Assembly (NCBI RefSeq): GCF_001431405.1
Contig: NZ_LDJL01000001.1
Coordinates: 186,001-250,000 of the forward strand
Direction: 5' to 3'
DNA: 64,000 nucleotides
DNA from: Pseudoxanthomonas dokdonensis
Lineage (GTDB): Bacteria > Pseudomonadota > Gammaproteobacteria > Xanthomonadales > Xanthomonadaceae
Position numbers and translations under genes: made by a program. The notes beneath the pieces are model-generated. The model searched no databases. It was not told the DNA's origin and saw only the letters and a program-made list of their open reading frames with translations. Below, piece by piece: positions 56,352 to 64,000 of the stretch; the stretch's first letter is position 1; each line of letters opens with the position of its first letter.

Positions 56352-57529
56352 TCAACCGGATATCGCCAATCGTTCCTGGTGATAGCGGCGCACCGCCGCA
56401 TACCACAGCAGGATCGCCAGGCCAAAACCGGCCAGCAGATACACCCCCCAGATCTGCGCACTGATCGGCTCGTGCCGGATCACCTTCAGCAGCAGCTGGT
56501 TCTGCGCCAGGAACGGCACCGCGAATTGCCACAGCTGGGTCTTGATCGGATTCACCATCAAGGCGAAGGTTGGGATCATCGGCAACAGCATCAACCAGGT
56601 GATGTGGCTCTGCGCTTCCTTCATGCTCTTGGCCGATGCGGCCAGATAGGTCAGCAGCGAGGTACCGATGAACAACATCGGCAGCAGGATGAACAACATC
56701 TGCACCATCGCCATGAAGGTCACGTTGAGTTGTCTGCCCACGCCCGGCGACAGCTGCGCGCTGAGCTTGAACGCCAGCAAAGTCAGCAGCAGCGAGATCG
56801 CCCCGATCAGGCAAGCGGCGGCGATCTTGCCGCTGACCACGGCGCTGCGCGGGGCCGGCGTGGCCAGCAATGGCTCCAGCGATTGCCGTTCGCGCTCGCC
56901 GGCGGTGGCATCCAGGATCAGGTAGGCGCCACCGATGAACGAGGTAAGAATCAACAGGTAGGGCAGCAGTACCGACAACAGGCGTCCGCGCTTGGCTTCC
57001 GGGGTTGCCAGATCCTGGCTGCCAACGTTGACCGGCATGGAAACCGACGGATCGATGCCGCGTGCCAGCAGACGCAATGCACCGACCTGGCGACTGTAGC
57101 CATTGAGTGCCGCGGTCAGGCGCCGGGCCGGAATCTCGGCATCACTGCGGGTGCTGTCCATGATCACTTCCACCAGCGCCGGCCGGCCTTCGCGCCAGTC
57201 CTGTGCATAGTTGTCGCTGATGCGCAGGGCCACGTCGATATCCTGGTTGCGGATGGCGGCATCCAGATCCGCGGGCGGGTCCTTGGGCACGATGGCCTGG
57301 GTCTTCAGGAATGCCATCAGATTGGGTGCATGTTGCGCGCCCAGTACCGGTACTTCCAGCGCGGTATCGAGCTGGGTGCGGGCACGCTTCTCCGCCAGCG
57401 AACCCATCCCCAGCATCAACGCCGGGTACAGCAACGGCCCCAGGAACAGAGCCAGGAACAAGGTCCGCCGGTCGCGCGACAGATCGCGCAGTTCCTTGCG
57501 CATGACAGTCAAAACGGTCTTGAGCATGA

Positions 57530-57533
<4 letters not shown>
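56352..57533 (-). CDS. ABC-2 type permease, NatB-like
   Basis: Product of 393 residues; ATG 57533 overlaps the ATPase stop (ATGA). It has one N-terminal helix (LFLALFLGPLLYPALMLGM), a large extracytoplasmic domain (residues about 45-170), then five further helices (LPYLLILTSFIGGAYLILDA, IAAACLIGAISLLLTLLAF and others). This topology is that of NatB-like and other ABC-2 exporters. In Bacillus NatAB extrudes Na+; here the substrate is not known. Coupled to the ATPase and 1 gene away from a lipoprotein hydrolase. Confidence 0.92.
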
Positions 57534-58276
<743 letters not shown>

Positions 58277-58334
58277 GCGCTTGCTCCCTGCTGCATCGTG
58301 GATGGGATGGCGTGACGTTTCCGTAACACGGGCA

Positions 58335-59846
58335 TCATGGTTCCCACCCGTTGAAGCTGGTGAACGGCGGCACGTAACCCAGTGCCTCCAGGCAGGAGGC
58401 GTCCAGCGCCTTGGCGTCGGTGTTTTCGATGAACTGGCCGAGCAGCTTGGGCACGCAACCGACCGCGAAAGAACCATGGCCTTGCCCCTTGAGCACCAGG
58501 TGGCGACCGTTGGGCAGTTGTTTCACCACCTCGTCGCCGTAACGGGGCGGGGTCACCGGATCGAATTCACCCGACAACAACAGCGCCGGCACGTCGGTGG
58601 CCAACGGCTTGTTGAAATCGGCTGGTCGCTTGCCTGTCGGCCACACCGAGCACTGGGCTTTCAGGTAACGGTTCATTTCGTTGCCAAGTACGGTGTCGGC
58701 GTCGGCGGGATTGTCGGTCGGCAGCCGGTCGCCGTCTTCGGCGCAGATCACCGACAACTGCATGCCATGCATGAACTGGTCACTCATCTGCCCGTCGACC
58801 AGCGTGGCCAGCGACATCAGCGGACCGTAATGGCCGCGGTCGGCTTCGTTCAACACCAACGGCAACAGCGCCGCCGCCTGCGGCACGTAGGCAAACATCC
58901 GGGTCAGCAGCGCCACGCTGCCGGCGCTGACCTGGCCCTGCTTCTGCTGTCCATTGAAGGGGTCTCGATACGTGGTGGTAACCGGGTTCGCCGCCAGCCG
59001 GCTCATCAGCCCACGTAGCTGTTCGCGCAGATCGCTGCCGAACACGCGCTTGCAGGCCGGCAACTGCTGGCATTTCTCGAACTGCAGCAGCAGCGATTGA
59101 TCCAGATTGCGCGAGTGTTCACTGCCCAGCACCAGGGTGTTGGGCACGACACCGTCGATGACGATGCTGCGGGTCTGCTGCGGGTAGTGCATCGCATACT
59201 GCTGGGCGACGCGCGTGCCGTAGGAGCCGCCGACCAGATTGATCCGGGCCACGCCCAGCGCCCTGCGCACGCTGTCGAGGTCGCGGACCGCGTCGGTAGT
59301 GGTATAGAAGCGCGGGTCGGCGTCGAGATCAGCCGCGCATTGGCGGGCGAACGCGATCGCGGCATCGGTGCTGGTGTCCTGGTCGTCGGAGAACGCGTTT
59401 TCGCCCTCACTGTCGCGACAGGCCAGCGGATTGGATTCGCCGGTGCCGCGCTGATCGACCAGGATGATGTGGCGGTTCTTGCGGACCTCGGCAAATGCCG
59501 CGTCAATCTGCGGCCACACCTGCACCGCGGCCTGGCCCGGGCCGCCTGCCAGGAAGAACACCGGATCATCGGCGGCCGCACCCTCTTCGGTCGCTGGCAG
59601 CCAGGCGATGTTGAGCGCTATCTTGCGGCCCTGCGGGGCATCGGGATTTTCGGCGACTTCAAGTTTGGCGCATTGGGCCTCCACCGTGGCGGTGGAAAAG
59701 CCATTGGCCAGCGTGCATGGCTGGAACGCGATATCGCCATACGTCCGCAGGCCGCTAGCCTGGCTGGCGTCTGGCGACGGGGCACTGGGCTCGCTGCAAC
59801 CGGCCAACCAGGCCGCGGCCATCAGCAGGACACACATCTTGCGCAT
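58335..59846 (-). CDS. Alpha/beta hydrolase lipoprotein (tripeptidyl/proline aminopeptidase-like)
   Basis: Product of 503 residues. ATG 59846 starts a lipoprotein signal (MRKMCVLLMAAAWLAGCSEP, Cys17 in LAGC). The alpha/beta-hydrolase catalytic set is complete: the oxyanion region VFFLAGGPGQ, nucleophile GGSYGT, an Asp in LLLSGEFDPVTPP and His in LKGQGHGSF, with a TAP-like C-terminal domain. Such enzymes cleave N-terminal amino acids or tripeptides from peptides, or hydrolyse esters, in the periplasm. It heads the three-gene unit with the NatAB-like exporter, so the exported compound and the hydrolase substrate may be linked; this is inference. Confidence 0.92.
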   Translation of the reverse strand: MRKMCVLLMAAAWLAGCSEPSAPSPDASQASGLRTYGDIAFQPCTLANGFSTATVEAQCAKLEVAENPDAPQGRKIALNIAWLPATEEGAAADDPVFFLAGGPGQAAVQVWPQIDAAFAEVRKNRHIILVDQRGTGESNPLACRDSEGENAFSDDQDTSTDAAIAFARQCAADLDADPRFYTTTDAVRDLDSVRRALGVARINLVGGSYGTRVAQQYAMHYPQQTRSIVIDGVVPNTLVLGSEHSRNLDQSLLLQFEKCQQLPACKRVFGSDLREQLRGLMSRLAANPVTTTYRDPFNGQQKQGQVSAGSVALLTRMFAYVPQAAALLPLVLNEADRGHYGPLMSLATLVDGQMSDQFMHGMQLSVICAEDGDRLPTDNPADADTVLGNEMNRYLKAQCSVWPTGKRPADFNKPLATDVPALLLSGEFDPVTPPRYGDEVVKQLPNGRHLVLKGQGHGSFAVGCVPKLLGQFIENTDAKALDASCLEALGYVPPFTSFNGWEP

Positions 59847-59945
59847 GGGCAGTCTTCCTTTTGTTTGACCTCTCAGCATGCCATGACGTGGGCAGGCGTG
59901 GGATGTGACCAAAGTGGGGAAGACCGGCGCCGGCTGGCTGGCCGG

Positions 59946-60698
59946 TTACTTGCTGCTGACGTACTTCTCGCGGCGAATCTGCGGCACCGCCAGCCCGGCC
60001 TGCTTGAGGGCGTCGAAACAGGCGTCGACCATGTTCGGATTGCCGCACAGATAGGCGATATCTGTGCCGGCATCGGGTGCGAACTCGGCCAGATGCTGCT
60101 GCACGTAGCCGTGGCGCACGTCGGCATGCGGGTTGTCGGGCAACTCGCGGGAAAAACACGGCACGAACCGGAACCGCGGATGGGCATCGGCAAAGGCGCG
60201 GAAGTCGTCGCCATACAACAGCTCTTCCGGTGTGCGTGCACCGAACAGCAGTACCACTTCAATACCGCGTTCGGACATCAGCTGCGCCAGTTGCGGCAGC
60301 ATCGCCCGGTAAGGGGTGATGCCGGTGCCGGTGCCGATCAGCAGGTAACGCTGGTTTTGATCGCCGGGCATCAGGCAGAAACGCCCGTAAGGCCCGCTGG
60401 CATCAATCTGGCCGCCGGCGTCGAGCCCTTCGAACAGGGCGGTGGCGGCACCGCCGGGGACGAAGCTGACCGCAATCTCGACGGCTTCCCCTGGCCCCAG
60501 GGTGTGATCGTGGATGGTCGCCAGCGAGTAGCTGCGCTTGGTCGCGGTGCCATCGGCGTAATTGAAATGGACCTGGATGAACTGGCCGGGGATGAAATCC
60601 AGCGGCTGGCCGTCGTTGCGGACGAACACATAGTGACCGACGGCTGGAGCCAGCATGCGGCGGTCGACGAGCTTCAGCGGGAAGTGAACGATGGCCAA
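59946..60698 (-). CDS. fpr: Ferredoxin-NADP+ reductase
   Basis: Product of 250 residues. The FAD-binding motif is RSYSLA (around residue 55) and the NADP-binding part begins LLIGTGTGITPYRAML, followed by LLFGARTPEELLYGDDFRAF and YLCGNPNMVDACFDAL. The C-terminus EKYVSSK is that of bacterial Fpr type enzymes. It transfers electrons between NADPH and ferredoxin or flavodoxin, often under oxidative stress. The upstream region is shared with the divergent YadGH-like operon. Confidence 0.95.
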   Translation of the reverse strand: MAIVHFPLKLVDRRMLAPAVGHYVFVRNDGQPLDFIPGQFIQVHFNYADGTATKRSYSLATIHDHTLGPGEAVEIAVSFVPGGAATALFEGLDAGGQIDASGPYGRFCLMPGDQNQRYLLIGTGTGITPYRAMLPQLAQLMSERGIEVVLLFGARTPEELLYGDDFRAFADAHPRFRFVPCFSRELPDNPHADVRHGYVQQHLAEFAPDAGTDIAYLCGNPNMVDACFDALKQAGLAVPQIRREKYVSSK

Positions 60699-60745
60699 GG
60701 CGTCTCTGGAACACAGTGATGCCGGGCGTGGTCCGGCGGGACGCT

Positions 60746-60751
60746 TATAAT
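60746..60751 (+). promoter_or_regulatory. Consensus -10 element upstream of the YadG-like gene
   Basis: Perfect TATAAT in a GC-rich background, 47 bases before the start codon. No good -35 hexamer lies 16-18 bases upstream, so an activator may be needed or the match may be chance. Confidence 0.5.
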
Positions 60752-60798
60752 AAAGGTTTGCACCTGATCAGGCGCCCCACCGCGCCGAGGACCCTCCC

Positions 60799-61785
60799 AT
60801 GGAACCGCAGAAAGCAGGCGCGGCCGGCGTGCCGGCGCTGGCCATCACCGAGCTGCGCAAGCAGTACGACACCGGCGTGCAGGCGCTCAAGGGCATTTCA
60901 CTGCAGGTCGACCCCGGCGACTTCTTCGCCCTGCTCGGACCCAACGGGGCCGGCAAATCCACCCTGATCGGCATCGTCAGCTCGCTGGTCAACAAGACCG
61001 CCGGCGAAGTGGAAGTTTTCGGCGTCAACCTGTCCCGCGACCGTGACAGCGCCATGCGCCTGCTGGGCCTGGTGCCACAGGAAATCAACTTCAACTTCTT
61101 CGAAAAGCCCTTCGATATCCTGGTCAACTACGCCGGCTTCTACGGTATCCCGCGCCGCGAGGCAGTGCAGCGTGCCGAAGAAGAACTCAAGCGCGCCCAG
61201 CTGTGGGACAAGGCGCAGATGATGAGCCGCACGCTGTCCGGCGGCATGAAGCGCCGGTTGATGATTGCCCGCGCCATGATGACCCGTCCGCGCCTGCTGA
61301 TCCTGGATGAGCCCACCGCCGGCGTCGACATCGAAATCCGTCGCGGCATGTGGAAGACGCTGAAGGAAATCAATGCCGCCGGCACCACCATCATCCTGAC
61401 CACGCATTACCTGGAAGAAGCGGAAAACCTGTGCCGCAACCTGGCCATCATCGACAAGGGCCGGATTGTCGAACAGGGGCCTATGCGTACCCTGCTGGCC
61501 AAGCTCGACGTTGAAGGCTTCCTGTTCGACATCGATGGTGAGCTGCCGGCGCAATTGCCGGTCATCGAAGGCACCCGCCTGGTGGCGGCGGACAGCCATA
61601 CGCTGGACCTGGACATGCCACGGGCAATGGATCTCAACAGCGTATTCGCCAGGCTCAACGAAGCCGGCATCCGGGTCCGCTCGATGCGGACCAAGAGCAA
61701 CCGACTGGAGGAGTTGTTTGTCCGCATGACCGGTGATGGCGCCCAGGCCACTGCCGTTGACACCACCCCGGAGACCGCCGCATGA
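60799..61785 (+). CDS. ABC transporter ATPase, YadG-like
   Basis: Product of 328 residues. Walker A GPNGAGKSTL, signature LSGGMKRRLMIARAM, Walker B LILDEPTAGVD and H-loop TTHYLEEAENLCR identify a DrrA/YadG-type exporter ATPase. A C-terminal regulatory region of about 80 residues follows, with a Thr/Ala tail. It overlaps the permease gene by 4 bases (ATGA). Substrate unknown; close relatives are widespread in proteobacteria and often annotated as multidrug exporters without proof. Confidence 0.93.
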   Translation: MEPQKAGAAGVPALAITELRKQYDTGVQALKGISLQVDPGDFFALLGPNGAGKSTLIGIVSSLVNKTAGEVEVFGVNLSRDRDSAMRLLGLVPQEINFNFFEKPFDILVNYAGFYGIPRREAVQRAEEELKRAQLWDKAQMMSRTLSGGMKRRLMIARAMMTRPRLLILDEPTAGVDIEIRRGMWKTLKEINAAGTTIILTTHYLEEAENLCRNLAIIDKGRIVEQGPMRTLLAKLDVEGFLFDIDGELPAQLPVIEGTRLVAADSHTLDLDMPRAMDLNSVFARLNEAGIRVRSMRTKSNRLEELFVRMTGDGAQATAVDTTPETAA

Positions 61786-62552
61786 GCTCGCCCAACCTGA
61801 TTGCACTGGGCACGATTGTCCGCCGCGAAGTCATGCGCATCCTGCGCATCTGGGCGCAGACGCTGGTGCCGCCGGCGATTACCATGACCCTGTACTTCCT
61901 GATCTTCGGTGGCCTGATTGGCTCGCGGGTCGGTGACATGGGCGGTTTCAGCTACATGGAGTTCATCGTGCCCGGACTGGTGATGATGAGCATCATCCAG
62001 AACAGTTACGGCAATATCTCGTCGAGCTTCTTCGGCGCCAAGTTCGGCCGCCATGTCGAGGAACTGCTGGTCAGCCCGATGCCCAACTGGGTCATCCTGC
62101 TCGGTTACGTGCTCGGTGCGGTCCTGCGCGGTCTGCTGGTCGGCGTGATCGTCCTGATCATCGCGATGTTCTTTACCAAGGTGCGCATCCCGCATCCGCT
62201 GGTAACCATCAGCACGGTGCTGCTGGGAGCGACGATTTTCTCGCTGGCCGGCTTCGTCAACGCCGCCTACGCCAAGAAGTTCGACGATATCGCCATCGTC
62301 CCGACCTTCATCCTGACCCCGCTGACCTATCTCGGCGGCGTGTTCTACTCGGTCAAGCTGCTGCCGCCCTGGGCCGAAGCGCTGACCCATGCCAACCCGA
62401 TCTTCTACATGGTCAACGCGTTCCGCTACGGATTGCTGGGCACCACCGACGTCCCGCTGGGGGTCGCCTACACGCTGATGATTGCGTTCGTGGTCGGCCT
62501 GTCCATCCTCGGGCTGTGGCTGTTGAAGCGCGGCGTCGGTCTGCGCAGCTGA
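61782..62552 (+). CDS. ABC-2 permease, YadH-like
   Basis: Product of 256 residues with six hydrophobic helices and the ABC-2 signature FADDIAIVPTFILTPLTYLGGVFYS-like segment (residues 167-190) plus GFSYMEFIVPGLVMMSIIQNSYGN. Length and topology equal those of E. coli YadH. It forms an exporter with the overlapping ATPase. The gene is the last clear one before the 1-kb region that precedes the VirD4 gene. Confidence 0.94.
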   Translation: MSSPNLIALGTIVRREVMRILRIWAQTLVPPAITMTLYFLIFGGLIGSRVGDMGGFSYMEFIVPGLVMMSIIQNSYGNISSSFFGAKFGRHVEELLVSPMPNWVILLGYVLGAVLRGLLVGVIVLIIAMFFTKVRIPHPLVTISTVLLGATIFSLAGFVNAAYAKKFDDIAIVPTFILTPLTYLGGVFYSVKLLPPWAEALTHANPIFYMVNAFRYGLLGTTDVPLGVAYTLMIAFVVGLSILGLWLLKRGVGLRS

Positions 62553-63562
62553 CGCCGATGCTGCGCGCCGGATTGGTTCGCACGCGCCGCGCGCTGAGCA
62601 AAGGCCCTGCATGCCGCGCCAAGCGCAGTGAACGGGGTGGCCTGCTAGCCCAACGATCCATCGTGTGCCCGGGAGCCGCTCTTTTCCGGTGCGCTCAGCC
62701 TGCAGGTCGCAGCGCATCGTGGGTTGACCGGCCAGCACCCGGCCTGACGCCGGCATGGACAGTGCTGTTGTGAAACACCCACTGGCCGATGCCAGCGGCA
62801 ACGCGCGGGCGGATCCACCGACGTCGCGTGTGCCGATGCACGCATCGTTCACCTCAAGCAGGGATGCGATCTCCCACGGGTCCTGCAGTCAGCGGAAACG
62901 CTCACGCCGTTGACGCTCATCGATTTCCTCCCTGTCAGCACCGGATGCCTGCTTGCGCACACCTGAGCGCATGCACGGTGCCCGCTGCCGCGCGGCAACC
63001 CATGTCACACATGTTCATCGCTGATGTCAGTACGTGAGATTGTTCTCAAACGTTGACCGCAGCCGAACAAATCTGGGCCATTTCAATCCATCGATGCTGT
63101 GTCCGCGCCGCGCTCCTATTGAAAACCAGATACCGACCGCGATACATCCAGTACGGCGCGAAGCAAGCGCGACCATAAAATCACATTCAACATTGCAACT
63201 CGTTTTATAGATGGCAGTCACTGCAAAAGTTAATATTTTTGCGATGAAATTCGCGTTTTTGCGTGCTAAGGTCTGCCGGCGGGTCGAGGAAAGACCTGCA
63301 TTTCGAAATGCAATGCCATGCATGTTCGAAGGGGACGCGATAACGAGTCTGCAGCATTGAAGCCGCCACCATGCAGCACAGGAGGCGGTAACCAGCCCAG
63401 ATTCGGTTCTGCAGACAGCGTGTGCAGATAAGCGCGATTGACAGGGACGCAAGTGAATCTTGCGCATGAAGGTTGTTGGGAGTTGCAGGTGAGCAGGGAT
63501 TCGAATACCAGCGGCAGGATGTCCGCACGGCACCCGCCGATACCAGGCTTTCGGGTGCACCG
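62553..63562. other. Long intergenic region before the VirD4 gene
   Basis: In about 1010 bases I see no gene with a family match, proper start and normal codon use. The left part (62560-63000) is GC-rich and looks like decayed coding sequence; the middle (63150-63290) is AT-rich, with TTAATATTTTTGCGATG and a GCGTTTTTGCGTGCTAAGG stretch that could carry a promoter. No tRNA, integrase or clear direct repeat that would mark an element boundary was recognised. It probably contains the promoter and leader of the type IV secretion operon. Confidence 0.5.
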
Positions 63563-64000
63563 ATGAGCTCCCGTGGTGTTGCCGGTGGCGTTGCCGTTTT
63601 CGCCCTGCTGCTGGCGCTGGTGGGCGGTGTGTATCTGGCCGGCTGGATCACGCTGCAGCTGCTCGGCATGCAGGCACCGCTGACGCTGACGCTGTATCCG
63701 CAGTACGTCCAGGCCATCGGTCTGCCCGACGTCATGCCGTTTGCGGGGAAGATCAAACTGGCCGGCGCGATTGGCTTTGGCCTGCCGCTGTTGCTGTGGC
63801 TGGTATCGCTGTATCCGCTGCTGAAATCGAAGAAGCATTCATTGCATGGCGAAGCGCGCTTCGCCAACGGTGCCGACCTGCGCCGCGAGGGACTGCTCAA
63901 GGATGGCCCGACCGGCATCATCATCGGCAAATCCGGTGGCCGTCTGCTGCGCCTGCCCGGCACCCGCCATGCGTTGCTTGCCGCACCCACCCGCTCGGGC
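63563..64000 (+). CDS. VirD4/TraG-type T4SS coupling protein, C-terminus beyond the window
   Basis: ATG 63563 starts a frame open to the right edge (146 codons). Two membrane segments (about residues 8-33 and 66-88) are followed by a cytoplasmic part with LHGEARFA, GIIIGKSGGRLLRLPG and ending LLAAPTRSG, where the Walker A (normally APTRSGKGVG) is just being entered. This is the N-terminus of VirD4/TraG coupling ATPases, which deliver substrates to type IV secretion channels. In Xanthomonas and relatives such a gene opens the chromosomal X-T4SS locus that injects toxins into rival bacteria; a conjugative element is the alternative. The rest of the locus is outside. Confidence 0.88.
   Translation, partial: MSSRGVAGGVAVFALLLALVGGVYLAGWITLQLLGMQAPLTLTLYPQYVQAIGLPDVMPFAGKIKLAGAIGFGLPLLLWLVSLYPLLKSKKHSLHGEARFANGADLRREGLLKDGPTGIIIGKSGGRLLRLPGTRHALLAAPTRSG

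Noticed and set aside
63027-63560. 177-codon minus-strand frame before the VirD4 gene
   Set aside because: No family motif, Cys/Arg-rich composition, spans the AT-rich probable promoter region and has no ribosome binding site.

Overview
The window looks like a chromosomal replication-origin region from a high-GC gammaproteobacterium of the Xanthomonadaceae/Lysobacteraceae (Xanthomonas, Stenotrophomonas, Lysobacter and relatives). The grounds are the rpmH-rnpA-yidC-mnmE / dnaA-dnaN-recF-gyrB arrangement, the DnaA N-terminus, and the tonB-exbB-exbD-exbD cluster next to pdxJ. The genus cannot be fixed from sequence reading alone. Gene density is high, with many start/stop overlaps of the TGATG, ATGA and GTGA type that indicate operons.

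Layout. (1) 1-7.8 kb, surface and secreted proteins: a subtilisin-like S8 protease cut by the left edge, a large YadA-type trimeric autotransporter adhesin, and a divergent lipoprotein with a Trp/Gly/Tyr-rich domain. (2) 7.85-20.9 kb, nine genes on the minus strand: two Tat-signalled TldD-like metalloproteases, a TldE/PmbA homologue, DUF4159, a MoxR AAA+ ATPase, DUF58, a BatA-type membrane protein, a DUF4175-like membrane protein with a His-rich insert, and a further membrane protein. The last four overlap or nearly touch. (3) 21.0-27.7 kb, plus strand: NYN/OST-HTH protein, DUF938 methyltransferase, an OpuC-like ABC importer (ATPase plus fused binding protein-permease), the ergothioneine enzymes EgtB and EgtD, and an MgtC/SapB protein. 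(4) 27.7-37.7 kb, metabolic genes: HD phosphohydrolase, an Lrp-type regulator divergent from phenylalanine hydroxylase with two palindromes between them, a DUF389-OmpA fusion, fructose bisphosphatase, a 2OG oxygenase, a radical SAM protein, cardiolipin synthase and PdxJ. (5) 37.8-44.4 kb, minus strand: three ExbD proteins, ExbB, TonB, a TPR protein, an M48 protease lipoprotein, a CPBP protease and a cupin. (6) 44.4-55.2 kb, the origin block: gyrB, recF, dnaN and dnaA on minus; rpmH, rnpA, yidC and mnmE on plus. It carries three parS-type palindromes and an AT-rich dnaA-dnaN intergenic region that is the best oriC candidate. (7) 55.2-62.6 kb: a TonB-domain lipoprotein, a NatAB-like ABC exporter with an alpha/beta hydrolase, ferredoxin-NADP reductase and a YadGH-like ABC transporter. 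(8) 62.6-63.56 kb: about 1 kb with no recognisable gene, then the start of a VirD4/TraG-type type IV secretion coupling protein cut by the right edge.

The most interesting leads are the ABC importer in the ergothioneine operon (a candidate ergothioneine or related betaine transporter with reversed domain order), the nine-gene MoxR/TldD cluster whose predicted compartments do not match, a perfect EF-hand loop in the adhesin head, the two operators between the Lrp regulator and phhA, and the T4SS locus beginning at the right edge. No tRNA, rRNA, CRISPR array, transposase or integrase was recognised.
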